From Levilinea sp. (GTDB lineage: Bacteria > Chloroflexota > Anaerolineae > Anaerolineales > Anaerolineaceae), in contig JARKPO010000061.1 of the NCBI GenBank assembly GCA_029975215.1, positions 1 through 64,000 of the forward strand: DNA of 64,000 nt, read 5' to 3'. The notes under the pieces are model-generated. The model was given only the letters and a program-made list of their open reading frames with translations, searched no databases and was not told where the DNA came from. The translations under genes and the position numbers were made by a program. Shown piece by piece: positions 18,589 to 28,492 of this stretch (the first letter of the stretch is position 1; each line of letters begins with the position of its first letter).

Positions 18589-19620
18589 ATGAGCACGGCC
18601 AACCGCAAGGTCACCATTGTGGAGGTCGCGGCGGCGGCGGGGGTGTCTTTTGGCACGGTCTCGCGCGTCATCAACGGCGATGCGCATGTGCGGCCCGAAA
18701 CCCGCCAGCGCGTTTTGGAGGCCATGCGCGCCCTGCATTTTACCGCTAACCGTCAGGCGCGCCGTCTGGCGGGGGGGCGCTCTAACAATGTGGGCGTGCT
18801 GGTTCCCGATTTGGGCACCGGTTACATCGGCGAGATTGTGCGCGGCATTGATGCCGAGCTGAGCCTGAGCGGCTATGACCTGATTCTGTACACCACCCAC
18901 CGCGCCCCGGCCAAAGAGGCGGAATACGTGGCCAACCTGGTGCAGGATATGGTGGACGGGCTGCTGCTGGTGCTGCCGCGCAGCCCCACAGATTACCTTT
19001 CCACCCTGGCGCAGCGCAGCTTTCCCTTTGTGCTGATTGACCACCAGGGCACGGGGGCAGACTGCGCGGCGGTGGGGGCTGCCAACTGGCAGGGGGCTTA
19101 TAACGCCGCGGATACGCTGATCCGCATGGGCCACCGGCGCATCGGCTTTATCACCGGCGCGCTGGATTTGGGCGCGGCCGTAGACCGCCTGGAAGGTTTC
19201 CAAACCGCGCTGCGTGCCCACCATATCCCCTATGAAGCGGAACTGATTTACCAGGGAACCTTTCACCAGACGGACGGCTACACCGGCGCCTGCCATTTTT
19301 TAAACCTGTCGCAGCCGCCTACCTTAATCTTCGCCTCGAACGATGTCATGGCGATGGCGGCCATGGACGCCGTGCGCGAGCGCGGGCTGCGCGTGCCGGA
19401 GGATATTTCGGTGGTGGGCTTTGACGATATCCCTCAGGCATCTCTGGTGCGGCCTGCCTTAAGCACTGTGCGCCAACCCCTGGAGCAGATGGGGCGAATG
19501 GCGGTGCAGATGCTGATGGAAATCTTTCGCGACCCGGCGGTTTCCCCCCGGCGGATTGAACTTCCCACGGAACTGATCCTGCGCGATTCAACCGCGCCTC
19601 CTAAGACACAGAAACCCTGA
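18589..19620 (+). CDS. LacI-family transcriptional regulator
   Basis: A 343-residue protein. The N-terminal LacI helix-turn-helix (residues about 7-60) has [20 protein letters not shown] and the hinge-helix [19 protein letters not shown] periplasmic-binding-like sensor domain follows (about 65-335) with [19 protein letters not shown] and [11 protein letters not shown]. It probably represses itself and the GH3 gene 61 bases downstream, and is released by a sugar freed from a beta-glycoside. Two matching operators lie upstream. Confidence 0.92.
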   Translation: MSTANRKVTIVEVAAAAGVSFGTVSRVINGDAHVRPETRQRVLEAMRALHFTANRQARRLAGGRSNNVGVLVPDLGTGYIGEIVRGIDAELSLSGYDLILYTTHRAPAKEAEYVANLVQDMVDGLLLVLPRSPTDYLSTLAQRSFPFVLIDHQGTGADCAAVGAANWQGAYNAADTLIRMGHRRIGFITGALDLGAAVDRLEGFQTALRAHHIPYEAELIYQGTFHQTDGYTGACHFLNLSQPPTLIFASNDVMAMAAMDAVRERGLRVPEDISVVGFDDIPQASLVRPALSTVRQPLEQMGRMAVQMLMEIFRDPAVSPRRIELPTELILRDSTAPPKTQKP

Positions 19621-19681
19621 GGGAGCGGTGTATGCGCAAGGCCATTTTTGGAACCTACCTATTTTGATCGGAGTGAAACGG

Positions 19682-22015
19682 ATGAACCCACGCAGTCAAT
19701 CTTCTATCGCGGCCAGTAAAGCGGCTGAACTCTTGGGGCGCATGACCCTGATTGAAAAAATTGCCCAATTGAATTCCTGCTGGATTCAGGAATTGCAGAC
19801 CGAAGGCCATTTCCACCCGCAAAAAATCCTTGCGCGGTTGCAGAATGGTATCGGGCAAATCACCCGCCTGTCTGGCGGTACAACCCTCGATCCACAGGCC
19901 GCAGCCAAGATGGCCAACACCATCCAGCACCAACTGGTGGAACACACCCGCCTGGGCATCCCCGCCATTTTCCACGAAGAGTGCTGCGCAGGGAGCATGA
20001 CCCTGGGAGCAACGGCCTATCCGCAGATGCTAGGGTTGGCCTCAAGCTTTGAGCCGCAGCTGGCCGAGCGCATGACCGCTGAGATCCGCAAGCAGCTGCG
20101 CGCTTTGGGCGCGCATCAGGGCCTGGCACCGGTGCTGGATGTGGCCCGCGACCCGCGTTGGGGGCGGGTGGAAGAGACCTTTGGCGAAGATCCGCTGTTG
20201 GTGAGCCAGTTTGGAGTGCATTACATTCGCGGCCTGCAAAGTGACGATCTGCGTCAGGGGGTTATGGCCACCGGCAAGCACTTTGTGGGTCACAGCCTTT
20301 CGCAAGGCGGGTTGAACTGCGCGCCGGTGCAGTTGGGTTGGCGCACGCTGTGGGAGGTGTATTTGATGCCCTTCCAGGCGGCCATCCGTGAGGCAGGTTT
20401 GGCTTCAATGATGAATGCTTATCCGGAACTGGACGGTGAGGTGGTGGCGGCCTCGCGCCGTATTTTGACCGACCTGCTGCGCGGTCAGCTGGGCTTTGAC
20501 GGTGTGGTGGTCTCGGATTACGAAGCGCTGATGATGATCCACACCTATCACCACATGGCGCCGGATCTGCAAAGCGCGGCGGCTTTGGGGCTGCGCGCGG
20601 GGATTGACGTGGAACTGCCCACAGCACAGTGCTATAACGACTCCCTGGTAGATTTGGTGGAATCCGGCAAAATTCCGCTGGAGTGGGTGGATCAGGCTGT
20701 GCAGCGGCACTTGCAGATGAAATTTGAATTGGGCCTGTTTGAAAATCCCTATGTACCCGAAGAAGGCGTTTTGGATGTGTTCGAGACGGCAGAACAGCGT
20801 GCTCTGGCCCTGGAGATTGCTCGCAAGAGCCTGGTGCTGCTCAGTAATCGGGGCGTGCTGCCGCTGGCCAAGAACGTGAAGTCTCTGGCGGTCATCGGCC
20901 CGAACGCAGACGACCCCCGCAACCTGCTGGGTGATTATTCCTATGCGGCGGTGGTGGATCTGCTGGACTTCCAGAAACCCGCCGATTCGGCTTTTGAAAA
21001 GCTGGACCGCTCTGTGCTGAAACCCCACGAGGTGCGTGTGGTGACGGTGCGCTCAGCCCTGGAGCGCCGACTGCCGAAAACGCAGATTCTGTATGCCAAG
21101 GGCTGCGATGTGTTCTCCGAAGACCGCACTGGTTTTGAGGCGGCGGTGCGTGCTGCGCAGCAGGCCGAGGCTGTGGTGCTGGTGTTAGGCGACAAGCCCG
21201 GTCTGACCCCGGACTGCACCTGCGGCGAAACGCGCGACAGCGCTGATCTGCGGCTGCCGGGTGTGCAAGAAGAGCTGGCCCGCGCGGTTTTGGCTGTTGG
21301 CAAGCCGGTGGTGGTGGTGCTAATCAACGGCCGCCCGCTGGCCATCCCAGAGCTGGTGGACGCGGCCGGGGCAGTCTTGGAAGCCTGGATCCCCGGCGAA
21401 GAGGGCGGTACGGCTGTGGCAGAAGCTCTGGTGGGCGACTTCAACCCCGGCGGCAAGCTGACCATGACCTTCCCGCGCTCGGTGGGGCAGCTTCCGATGT
21501 TTTACAACAACAAACCTGCAGGGCTGAAATCCAACTGGTATGTGAATTATGTGGCCGAGAGCATCCGCCCACTCTTCCCCTTTGGTCATGGGCTGAGTTA
21601 CACCACGTTTGAGTATTCCAACGCCTCGATTTATCCGGCGCAGGCGCAGGCGGGTGAGATGGTGGAAGTGCGCTGCACGGTGAAGAACACCGGTGCTGTG
21701 GCGGGAGATGAGGTGGTGCAGCTGTACTGCCACGACCTTTACGGCAGCACCCCGCGGCCGGTGAAAGAGCTGAAGGGCTTTGCGCGCGTCTCCTTGCAGC
21801 CAGGAGAGAGCCGCCAGGTGAGCTTCCACCTGCCGGTGAACCTGCTGGCGTTCTATGATGAGAATCTGGATCTGGTGGTGGAGGCCGGCCCGGTGGAGGT
21901 GATGCTGGGCAGTTCGTCGGAAGACATTCGTTACACGGGCAGCCTGGAGATCACCGGCGCGGCCAAGACCCCCATCGCGCAGCGTCTGTTCGGCTGCGAG
22001 GTGCAGGTGAGCTAA
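19682..22015 (+). CDS. Glycoside hydrolase family 3 (beta-glucosidase/xylosidase type)
   Basis: A 777-residue enzyme with no signal peptide, so probably cytoplasmic. It has an N-terminal barrel with LAPVLDVARDPRWGRVEE, GKHFVGHSLSQGG and the nucleophile Asp in DGVVVSDYEAL (residue about 279). The C-terminal sandwich has SLVLLSNRGVLPL, and it ends in a fibronectin III-like domain (EVRCTVKNTGAVAGDEVVQL). This domain order is that of bacterial GH3 beta-glucosidases and beta-xylosidases. Start 19682 was chosen because family proteins start near here and because the upstream GTG at 19628 would add an unrelated tail. It is controlled with the adjacent LacI regulator. Sugar specificity is unproven, though xylose genes follow. 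Confidence 0.9.
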   Translation: MNPRSQSSIAASKAAELLGRMTLIEKIAQLNSCWIQELQTEGHFHPQKILARLQNGIGQITRLSGGTTLDPQAAAKMANTIQHQLVEHTRLGIPAIFHEECCAGSMTLGATAYPQMLGLASSFEPQLAERMTAEIRKQLRALGAHQGLAPVLDVARDPRWGRVEETFGEDPLLVSQFGVHYIRGLQSDDLRQGVMATGKHFVGHSLSQGGLNCAPVQLGWRTLWEVYLMPFQAAIREAGLASMMNAYPELDGEVVAASRRILTDLLRGQLGFDGVVVSDYEALMMIHTYHHMAPDLQSAAALGLRAGIDVELPTAQCYNDSLVDLVESGKIPLEWVDQAVQRHLQMKFELGLFENPYVPEEGVLDVFETAEQRALALEIARKSLVLLSNRGVLPLAKNVKSLAVIGPNADDPRNLLGDYSYAAVVDLLDFQKPADSAFEKLDRSVLKPHEVRVVTVRSALERRLPKTQILYAKGCDVFSEDRTGFEAAVRAAQQAEAVVLVLGDKPGLTPDCTCGETRDSADLRLPGVQEELARAVLAVGKPVVVVLINGRPLAIPELVDAAGAVLEAWIPGEEGGTAVAEALVGDFNPGGKLTMTFPRSVGQLPMFYNNKPAGLKSNWYVNYVAESIRPLFPFGHGLSYTTFEYSNASIYPAQAQAGEMVEVRCTVKNTGAVAGDEVVQLYCHDLYGSTPRPVKELKGFARVSLQPGESRQVSFHLPVNLLAFYDENLDLVVEAGPVEVMLGSSSEDIRYTGSLEITGAAKTPIAQRLFGCEVQVS

Positions 22016-22040
22016 ACACTGCTGCGAACGCAGATAAACA

Positions 22041-22080
22041 AAAAACCCCCCCTGAGGTGTTCGAAGCCCTCAGGGGGGTA
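22041..22080. terminator. Terminator between GH3 and xylB
   Basis: A C-rich arm ending CCTGAGG (22046-22057) pairs with CCTCAGGGGGG (22068-22078). The minus strand gives a T run after the stem, so it mainly serves xylB, while the plus strand has only a weak T tract. Confidence 0.8.
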
Positions 22081-22099
22081 ATTCTTTGCGGCATGTGGT

Positions 22100-23602
22100 T
22101 TATCGGGAACTCATGCGCGCAAAAGCGGATTTTAAACTGGGGTAGAGCGATCCAAACACCGCGTAGGATTCACGGTAGGCGGCAAAATGCGCCGGGTTGG
22201 GGGGCGTGCGGCGGGTGAGTTGGATGGTGGCATCGCAGGCGGCCTGCACATCTGGCCAGAAGCCCGCGCCTACCCCTGCCAACAGGGCCGCGCCAAAGGC
22301 ACCGCCCTCACTGGTGTTGACTTCCACCAGTTCGGTTTCCAGCACATCGGCCAGGATCTGCCGCCAGAGCGCACCCTTGGTTCCGCCGCCAGAGGCGCGC
22401 ACCTGGTGAATCTGGCCCAGGCCTGCGGCGCGGATCAGCCCGAAGCTGTCCTTCAACCCAAAAGCTACGCCTTCCAGTACAGCGCGGGTCAGATGGCCGC
22501 GGGTGTGGCGCAGGGTCATGCCGATGAAGGCACCACGCGCCAGGGGGTCGGGGTGAGGGGTGCGTTCGCCGCTGAGGTAGGGCGGGAATTGCAGACCTTC
22601 GCTGCCCGCGGGGACGGCGGCGGCTTCTTCCAGCAGGGCTTCGAAGCTCATGCTGGGGGCCAGGGTGTCGTGATACCACTGCAAAGACCCGGCGGCGCTG
22701 AGCATGACGCCCATGAGGTGCCACAGGCCAGGTGCGGCGTGGCAGAAGGCATGTAGACGGCCCTGCGGCTCGACCCAGGCCTGGGGTGTGGCGGCAAACA
22801 CCACGCCAGAGGTGCCCACGGTGAGGGCGATGACCCCCGGCTGTACTGCACCAACGCCTACCGCCTGGGCGGCCTGATCCCCACCGCCTGCGGCGACCGG
22901 CGTTCCGGCGCGCAGGCCGGTAAGCGCAGCCGCTTCGGGGGTGACGCGTCCTGTGAATTCGGGGCCTTCAAAGGTGGGCGGGAACCATTCGGCGGGCAGC
23001 CCCAGAGCCGTCAGAACCTCAGACGACCATTGGCGGGCCTTGAGATCAAATAAGATGGTGCCGCTGCCGTCGGCTTTGTCCATGGCGAACTCACCCGTCA
23101 GCCGGTAGCGGATGTAATCTTTGGGAAGTAGCACATGGCGGGCCTGGGCAAAGACCTCAGGCTCATGGTTCTGCACCCACAGGATCTTGGGCGCAGTGAA
23201 GCCGGTGAGGGCGTCGTTTCCGGTGATTTGGATGAGGCGCTCTTTGCCAATGCGCTCGCGGATCTGATTGCACTCGGCGGCGGTGCGCTGATCGTTCCAC
23301 AGGATGGCCGGGCGCAGCGCCTGGCCATCGGCGCCCAAAAGCACCAGTCCGTGCATTTGGCCGGTAAGGCCGACCGCGGCGATGAGCACAGGGTCGACAC
23401 CGGTTTCTTCCAACACCTGACGGATGCTGGCAGCGGCTCCCTGCCACCACTCCTGGGGATCCTGCTCCGACCACAAGGGGCGGGGGGTGGAGAGGTTGAG
23501 GCGGGTGGAGCCCACCCCTAAAACGTGTCCTGCGGTGTCCGTCAGCAGGGCTTTGGCGGTGGTGGTGGATAGATCAATGCCCAGCAAATAGGATTCAGTC
23601 AT
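22100..23602 (-). CDS. xylB: Xylulokinase
   Basis: A 500-residue FGGY-family kinase. It carries the N-terminal phosphate-binding LGIDLSTTTAKALL, the LTGQMHGLVLLG and ILWNDQRTAAE stretches typical of xylulokinases, and the C-terminal GGTKGALWRQILADV with GGAFGAALLAG. It phosphorylates xylulose to xylulose 5-phosphate. ATG at 23602 was chosen because GAGGA lies a few bases before it. It follows xylA on the minus strand by 21 bases, and both are probably expressed from the repressor-controlled promoter near 26090. Confidence 0.93.
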   Translation of the reverse strand: MTESYLLGIDLSTTTAKALLTDTAGHVLGVGSTRLNLSTPRPLWSEQDPQEWWQGAAASIRQVLEETGVDPVLIAAVGLTGQMHGLVLLGADGQALRPAILWNDQRTAAECNQIRERIGKERLIQITGNDALTGFTAPKILWVQNHEPEVFAQARHVLLPKDYIRYRLTGEFAMDKADGSGTILFDLKARQWSSEVLTALGLPAEWFPPTFEGPEFTGRVTPEAAALTGLRAGTPVAAGGGDQAAQAVGVGAVQPGVIALTVGTSGVVFAATPQAWVEPQGRLHAFCHAAPGLWHLMGVMLSAAGSLQWYHDTLAPSMSFEALLEEAAAVPAGSEGLQFPPYLSGERTPHPDPLARGAFIGMTLRHTRGHLTRAVLEGVAFGLKDSFGLIRAAGLGQIHQVRASGGGTKGALWRQILADVLETELVEVNTSEGGAFGAALLAGVGAGFWPDVQAACDATIQLTRRTPPNPAHFAAYRESYAVFGSLYPSLKSAFARMSSR

Positions 23603-23623
23603 GGGCGTCCTCATCCAATGGGG

Positions 23624-24790
23624 TTAGCGCACACCGAGGAGCAGGTCCACCACCAACTGGTCGAGGGCTTCGTAATGGAGGCCACGGCTGCTGATGGCGG
23701 TGCGGTCGAAGGTATGGGCTTTGAGCGCAGCGGCTTTTTCGGGGCTAAACTTGCCCAGGAAGGCGTTCATCTGGGGGTCTTCGGCGTTGATTTCCGCCAG
23801 CAGCGCCTGAATTTCGGGATCCTGGTTGAAGCGTTGGGCTTTTTCTTTGAGGATCGCGTACGTGCGCATGCAACCGCGGGCAAAGTCGCGGACACCCTGA
23901 TAATCCTCGGTGCGGAAGGCGTGCGCGTCAAAGTGGCGGCTGCCGTCGTAGCCCACATCTTCCAGGAACTTGACCAGGAAGAAGGACTGCTTGATGCTCT
24001 GCATGCCAAAGCGCCAGTCCTGATCGAAGCGGGCGTAGTTCTGATCATTGAGATCAATGTGGAAGAGCTTGCCAGCGTCCCAGGCCTGGGCCACAGCGTG
24101 AACAAAGTTCAGCCCGGCCATGTGCTCGTGGGCCATCTCGGGGTTCACGCCGACCATTTCAGGGTGATCCAGGGTGGCGATGAAGCCCAGCATGGCGCCG
24201 GTGGTGGGCAGGTAGATGTCGCCGCGGGGTTCATTGGGCTTGGCTTCCAGGGCGAACTTATAGCCGTAATTCTGTGCAATGTTGTACTCGCACAGGTAAT
24301 TGAGAGCTTCGCGGAAGCGTTTGTAGCCGTCGGTGGGTTGGCGGCAGGCATCAATCTCCACACCTTCACGCCCGCCCCAGAATACGTAGACCTTGGCACC
24401 AAATTCTGCGCCCAAATCCATGGCGCGCATGGTCTTCTGCAGGGCGTAGGCGCGCACCTTGGGATCGTTGGCGGTGAAAGCGCCGTCTTTGAAGATGGGA
24501 TCACCGAACAGGTTGGTGGTGGCCATGGGCACCACCAGGCCAGTTTCGGCCAGGGCCTGTTTAAAGGACTTCACGATCTGATCGCGCTCGGCGGGGGTAG
24601 CGTCAATTGGAACCAGATCATTATCATGGAAATTGACACCGTAGGCGCCCACTTCGGCCAGCAGATGGACCAGCTCGACGGGGGAGAGGGCATCGCGGAC
24701 GGGGGAGCCAAAGGGGTCGCGCCCGGTGGAGCCGACGGTCCACAGGCCAAATGTAAATTTGTCTTCGGGTTTGGGTAAGTAGTTGGACAT
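23624..24790 (-). CDS. xylA: Xylose isomerase
   Basis: A 388-residue protein of the shorter, actinobacterial-like class. It begins [20 protein letters not shown], with the catalytic His in [10 protein letters not shown], the metal ligands in [12 protein letters not shown], and [15 protein letters not shown]. It converts xylose to xylulose with two divalent metals. The frame is open for 68 further codons upstream, but ATG 24790 is right: it has AAGGAAA in front and starts where the family does. It is the middle gene of xylR-xylA-xylB. Confidence 0.94.
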   Translation of the reverse strand: MSNYLPKPEDKFTFGLWTVGSTGRDPFGSPVRDALSPVELVHLLAEVGAYGVNFHDNDLVPIDATPAERDQIVKSFKQALAETGLVVPMATTNLFGDPIFKDGAFTANDPKVRAYALQKTMRAMDLGAEFGAKVYVFWGGREGVEIDACRQPTDGYKRFREALNYLCEYNIAQNYGYKFALEAKPNEPRGDIYLPTTGAMLGFIATLDHPEMVGVNPEMAHEHMAGLNFVHAVAQAWDAGKLFHIDLNDQNYARFDQDWRFGMQSIKQSFFLVKFLEDVGYDGSRHFDAHAFRTEDYQGVRDFARGCMRTYAILKEKAQRFNQDPEIQALLAEINAEDPQMNAFLGKFSPEKAAALKAHTFDRTAISSRGLHYEALDQLVVDLLLGVR

Positions 24791-24848
24791 GTGTTTCCTT
24801 TTCCTTTTGATAGATTCACCCAGACGGGTGGCTGGTGAGAAAAGCGGG

Positions 24849-26069
24849 TTAACTGATGGCAGCTTCGCGCAGAATATCATCCAATACGATGGCAACCGCC
24901 CCAAAAATGCAAGCGTCTTTGCCGCGTTCTGAGAAAGTAACTTTGGTTTGAGAGACAGACGGAGAAAGGGACTGTTCTCGGACGGTTTTTTCAATTTCGG
25001 GCAGCATCAGATGGCGAGCCAGACTGAGCGGGCCGCCGATGATGACCATATCAGGGTTGAAAACGTTGACCAGATCGGCGATACCTGCACCAAGGTGGTA
25101 GGCCACTTCCTGCAGGGCCGCCAGACAGGCTGGGTCTCCGGCGTCGGCGGCATTGACGATCATTTCAAAGGTCAGCTGTGATAAATTCGCAGGGAAGCCC
25201 ACTGGAAGCTGGGATGTGGGGGTTTCAGCCAGGTTTTTTTGCAGGCGCCGCAGCACAGCGCGCGGGCCGACCTGGGTTTCCCAGCATCCGCGCCGCCCGC
25301 AGCTGCACCAATCTCCTTGAGGGTCGCGCTGGATATGGCCAATTTCTCCAGCAAAGCCGTGGCCGCCGCGGAATAGCTTTCCGGCGATGAGCACACCGCC
25401 GCCCAGGCCGATGCCGGAGCTAAGGTAGATGAAATTTTCCACCTTATGGGCTTGCCCGAAGTAATATTCGCCCAGGGCGGCCAGGTTGGCTTCATTTTCA
25501 ATGTAGATGGGCAGTTGAAAGCGCTGGCTCCAGCGCTGCTGCAGGGGCAGGTTGCGCCACCCCAGGTTGGGGGCGTAGATCAATTCGCCCAGGTTGACGT
25601 TTACCAGGCCGGGGAGGCCGACGCCGACGCCGATGACGTTTAGACCGCGTTCATTTGCAGCGCGTACGGCTTGCTCAATCACCGCCTCGGCCTGGGCAAG
25701 AATTTCGGCCTGGGGAGAGAGCGGTGAGATGGTCTGGGTGATCTGCCAGATGGGTTGAGCTACAAAATCAGCGGCGACCACGGAGATGAAATCTACGCCA
25801 ATCTCTACGCCGATGATGGCCCCGCCCAGGGGGTTCAGCACCAGGGCGATCGACGGCCGCCCGACGGCAAAGCTGGGCACGGGCTGTTCCAACACCAAAT
25901 TCTCGTCCAGCAAAGCGTTGACAATGTGCGTGACAGTGCTGCGGTTCAGGCCGGTCAGCTTGGCGATAGCCGCGCGTGAGATGGGGGCATGCAGGCGCAG
26001 GGTGTTGAGCACCAGAGATTTATTGACTTTTCGAACCAGATCCTGGTCAGCCGAGCGCGGAGGGGTCAT
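24849..26069 (-). CDS. xylR: ROK-family repressor of the xylose operon (XylR-like)
   Basis: A 406-residue protein. The N-terminal winged helix-turn-helix (residues about 12-65, [19 protein letters not shown]) is followed by a ROK sugar-kinase-like domain with [32 protein letters not shown] and the zinc motif GEIGHIQ...[13 protein letters not shown] repressors of this type bind xylose and release the operator of xylAB. An inverted repeat of the XylR kind lies directly upstream. A TTG at 26081 is an alternative start. The gene symbol rests on operon context and family, not on a direct match. Confidence 0.85.
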   Translation of the reverse strand: MTPPRSADQDLVRKVNKSLVLNTLRLHAPISRAAIAKLTGLNRSTVTHIVNALLDENLVLEQPVPSFAVGRPSIALVLNPLGGAIIGVEIGVDFISVVAADFVAQPIWQITQTISPLSPQAEILAQAEAVIEQAVRAANERGLNVIGVGVGLPGLVNVNLGELIYAPNLGWRNLPLQQRWSQRFQLPIYIENEANLAALGEYYFGQAHKVENFIYLSSGIGLGGGVLIAGKLFRGGHGFAGEIGHIQRDPQGDWCSCGRRGCWETQVGPRAVLRRLQKNLAETPTSQLPVGFPANLSQLTFEMIVNAADAGDPACLAALQEVAYHLGAGIADLVNVFNPDMVIIGGPLSLARHLMLPEIEKTVREQSLSPSVSQTKVTFSERGKDACIFGAVAIVLDDILREAAIS

Positions 26070-26081
26070 GGGGGAGTCCAA

Positions 26082-26106
26082 TTAATTGATCGTCGCAACA
26101 AATTAA
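26082..26106 (-). promoter_or_regulatory. Inverted-repeat operator upstream of the ROK repressor
   Basis: TTAATT (26082-26087) and AATTAA (26101-26106) are inverted copies around 13 bases, AT-rich in a GC-rich region. The layout fits ROK/XylR operators. It overlaps the probable start region of the repressor gene, so autoregulation is likely. Confidence 0.55.
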
Positions 26107-26174
26107 TTATAGCGGACTTTTACAAAAAATCAATGGGGGCAATCAAATCGAAGGGATGAGTTTTTCACGTACAG

Positions 26175-26209
26175 AAAAATTCCCCCTGGTGGGTGCCAGG
26201 GGGAAAAAT
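26175..26209 (-). terminator. katA terminator
   Basis: TTCCCCCTGG pairs with CCAGGGGGAA around a short loop. On the minus strand a T-rich tract follows. It lies about 15 bases past the katA stop. Confidence 0.85.
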
Positions 26210-26222
26210 CGGAAAGGGAGGA

Positions 26223-27689
26223 TCAGGCGGGGACTTCGCTGAGCGGGATGCCGAGCGCGTCGGCAACGCCTTTGCCGTAGGCCGGATCGGCCTTGAGGCA
26301 GTTGCCGATGTGGCGAATTTTAATGAAGCGCGGGGCATCGCCCATGGCGCGGGCGGTGTTTTCAAACAGTACCTGCTGTTGGGCCTTGCTCATCAGGCGG
26401 AAGAGCTTTCCCGGCTGGGTGTAGTAATCGGAATCGTCCTCACGGAAATTCCAGTGGTCGGCGGCCCCGAACAGATCCAGGGCAGGGTCGCGGTATTCGG
26501 GCTGTTCCTGCCATTCGCCAAAGCTGTTTGGCTCGTAGCCAATGCGCGCTCCGGCGTTGCCGTCCACACGCATCAAACCGTCGCGATGCGAGGGATTCGC
26601 GGGGGCATTGTGGGGATGGTTGACCGGAATCTGGTGGTGGTTGACTCCCAGGCGGTAGCGCTGGGCGTCGCCGTAAGAGAACAGGCGGCCTTGCAGCATT
26701 TTATCCGGCGAGAAGCTGATGCCAGGGACGACCGCGGCGGGGTTGAAAGCGGCCTGTTCCACGTCCTGGAAGTAGTTTTCGGGGTTGCGGTTCAGCTCCA
26801 GCACACCCACCTCAATGAGGGGGAAGTCCTTCTTGTACCACACTTTGGTCAGGTCGAAAGGATTGTAGGGCATATGGCGCGCCTGCTCTTCGGTCATCAC
26901 CTGGATATACATTGTCCAGCGGGGGAATTCGCCGCGGGCGATGCTGTCGAACAGGTCGCGTTGATGGCTTTCGCGGTCTTTGGCAATGATCGCTTCGGCC
27001 TCGGCATCGGTGAGGTTCTGAATGCCCTGCTGGGTGTGCAGGTGAAACTTGACCCATACACGCTCATTGTTGGCATTGATCATGCTGAAGGTGTGGCTGC
27101 CGAAACCGTGCATATGGCGGTAGGAGCGGGGGATGCCGCGCTCGCTCATGGTGATGGTCACCTGGTGCAGGGCTTCGGGCAGGCTGGTCCAGAAATCCCA
27201 GTTGTTGGTGGCTGAGCGCAGGTTGGTCTGCGGGTCGCGTTTGACAGCGCGGTTGAGATCGGGGAATTTATGCGGATCGCGCAGGAAGAAGACGGGGGTA
27301 TTGTTGCCCACCAGATCCCAGTTGCCCTCTTCAGTGTAGAACTTCATCGCAAAACCGCGGATGTCGCGTTCCGCGTCCGCCGCGCCGCGTTCACCAGCCA
27401 CGGTGGAGAAGCGCACAAAAACCTCGGTTTCTTTGCCCACGGCAGAGAAGATTTTGGCCTTGGTGTAACGAGTGATGTCATGGGTGACGGTAAATTTGCC
27501 AAATGCGCCGGAGCCTTTGGCGTGCATGCGCCGTTCGGGAATGACTTCGCGGTCAAAATGGGCCAGTTTTTCGAGATACCACACATCTTGCAGCAGCATG
27601 GGGCCGCGCGGGCCGGCCGTCATGGCGTTTTGATTATCTGGAACAGGCGCTCCAGCGGCAGTGGTTAGACCTTTCTTTTTGTTCGTCAT
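26223..27689 (-). CDS. katA: Monofunctional haem catalase
   Basis: A 488-residue clade-3-sized catalase. It shows the distal-side stretch [32 protein letters not shown], and the proximal haem ligand region [20 protein letters not shown] with the Tyr. It degrades hydrogen peroxide in the cytoplasm. It begins at ATG 27689 with an AAGGA site, is followed by a strong terminator, and lies downstream of a PerR-like gene with a Per-box-like site between. In an anaerobe this suits transient oxygen exposure. Confidence 0.95.
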   Translation of the reverse strand: MTNKKKGLTTAAGAPVPDNQNAMTAGPRGPMLLQDVWYLEKLAHFDREVIPERRMHAKGSGAFGKFTVTHDITRYTKAKIFSAVGKETEVFVRFSTVAGERGAADAERDIRGFAMKFYTEEGNWDLVGNNTPVFFLRDPHKFPDLNRAVKRDPQTNLRSATNNWDFWTSLPEALHQVTITMSERGIPRSYRHMHGFGSHTFSMINANNERVWVKFHLHTQQGIQNLTDAEAEAIIAKDRESHQRDLFDSIARGEFPRWTMYIQVMTEEQARHMPYNPFDLTKVWYKKDFPLIEVGVLELNRNPENYFQDVEQAAFNPAAVVPGISFSPDKMLQGRLFSYGDAQRYRLGVNHHQIPVNHPHNAPANPSHRDGLMRVDGNAGARIGYEPNSFGEWQEQPEYRDPALDLFGAADHWNFREDDSDYYTQPGKLFRLMSKAQQQVLFENTARAMGDAPRFIKIRHIGNCLKADPAYGKGVADALGIPLSEVPA

Positions 27690-27797
27690 GGCTTATCCTT
27701 TCCCTTTTATAGGTATTGAGAGAGATGATCCAGCAGGGGTGGTTTGAAGTCATATCAGCTGGTTTGAATTGAGATTAATTCTTATTAGAAAATAATT

Positions 27798-27812
27798 TTC
27801 CAATAATGATAA
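27798..27812 (-). promoter_or_regulatory. Per-box-like site upstream of katA
   Basis: On the minus strand TTATCATTATTGGAA matches the Per-box consensus TTATAATNATTATAA at 11 of 14 fixed positions. It lies about 110 bases before the katA start. It is weaker than the site in front of the regulator itself. Confidence 0.45.
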
Positions 27813-27820
27813 AAAAATAA

Positions 27821-28270
27821 CTATGTGCTGCTTTCGGACTGCAAGCAGTTTTGGCATACGCCGTAGAAAACCAACTGGTAGCGTGAGATGTGGAAGCCGT
27901 AGGTTTGTTCAATCTCCTGGTTGAGGGCCGTCAGGCTGTGAACGGAGTCGCCGTCGAGGATGGCGCGGCAGCGGCTGCAAATCAGGTGGGGATGGGGGTA
28001 GGGTTTGTTGCCGTCGTAGTGGCTGTCGCTGTGCAGGTCAATTTCCAGCACTTCGCCCTCTTCTTTTAAGAGGGTCAGGGTCTTGTAGATGGTTGCCAGG
28101 CTGATGGTGGGGAACTGTGGGCGCAAGGTTTCGTACAGTTGGGCCGCGTTGGGGTGACCCTCGGAGACGGAGAGCAGGCGCGCCAAAGCCAGGCGGTGCG
28201 AGGTGAGGCGGCAGCCGCGCTGCTGCATTTTTCGTACGAGGGACTGGTAACGGATTTCGGGGTCAGTCAT
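27821..28270 (-). CDS. perR: Fur-family regulator, probable PerR
   Basis: A 149-residue protein. It has a Fur winged helix (RGCRLTSHRLALARLL, then ISLATIYKTLTLLKEEG) and a metal domain. GHPNAAQLY supplies the first His. SHYDGNKPYPHPHLIC supplies the Asp and two His typical of PerR rather than Fur. CSRC and CQNC supply the structural zinc cysteines. PerR senses peroxide by iron-catalysed histidine oxidation and releases katA. ATG at 28270 was chosen; the frame is open further upstream, but that part would contain the Per box. Confidence in the family is high; in the PerR subtype it is moderate. Confidence 0.88.
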   Translation of the reverse strand: MTDPEIRYQSLVRKMQQRGCRLTSHRLALARLLSVSEGHPNAAQLYETLRPQFPTISLATIYKTLTLLKEEGEVLEIDLHSDSHYDGNKPYPHPHLICSRCRAILDGDSVHSLTALNQEIEQTYGFHISRYQLVFYGVCQNCLQSESST

Positions 28271-28274
28271 GATT

Positions 28275-28289
28275 TTATAATTATTATCC
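28275..28289 (-). promoter_or_regulatory. Per box upstream of the PerR-like gene
   Basis: TTATAATTATTATCC matches TTATAATNATTATAA except for the last two bases. It sits 4 bases upstream of the regulator start, so binding would block translation initiation or transcription and give autorepression. Confidence 0.65.
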
Positions 28290-28403
28290 AAAAAGAATAG
28301 TTTTCTATAGTATAACGTTTCCCCGCCCAAGAATCCAATACGGAATCCTTAAATTTTCGGGTGCAATAACGAATCAACCGCCGCGACGGGCGGGGACTAG
28401 GCT

Positions 28404-28432
28404 TTGACAAACCAGGAATTGCATGTTAAACT
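28404..28432 (+). promoter_or_regulatory. Sigma70-type promoter of the mtnA-kinase-ahcY operon
   Basis: Perfect TTGACA (28404-28409) and TAAACT (28427-28432) with a 17-base spacer. Transcription would start near 28439, only about 54 bases before the mtnA start. Confidence 0.75.
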
Positions 28433-28449
28433 AACAGAGGCGATCTTCG

Positions 28450-28474
28450 ACGCTCTCAGCCGAGGGCGTTTTTT
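28450..28474 (+). terminator. Terminator-like hairpin in the short mtnA leader
   Basis: ACGCTCT (28450-28456) pairs with AGGGCGT (28463-28469), followed directly by six T. It lies between the promoter and the mtnA start. It could act as an attenuator, or it could be the terminator of an upstream RNA. Confidence 0.6.
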
Positions 28475-28492
28475 AGTGTAAGGTGTGAAAGC

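Noticed and set aside
24791-24994. Upstream extension of xylA by 68 codons
   Set aside because: It lies before a clear ribosome site and the family start, overlaps the repressor gene end, and its residues match nothing in the family.
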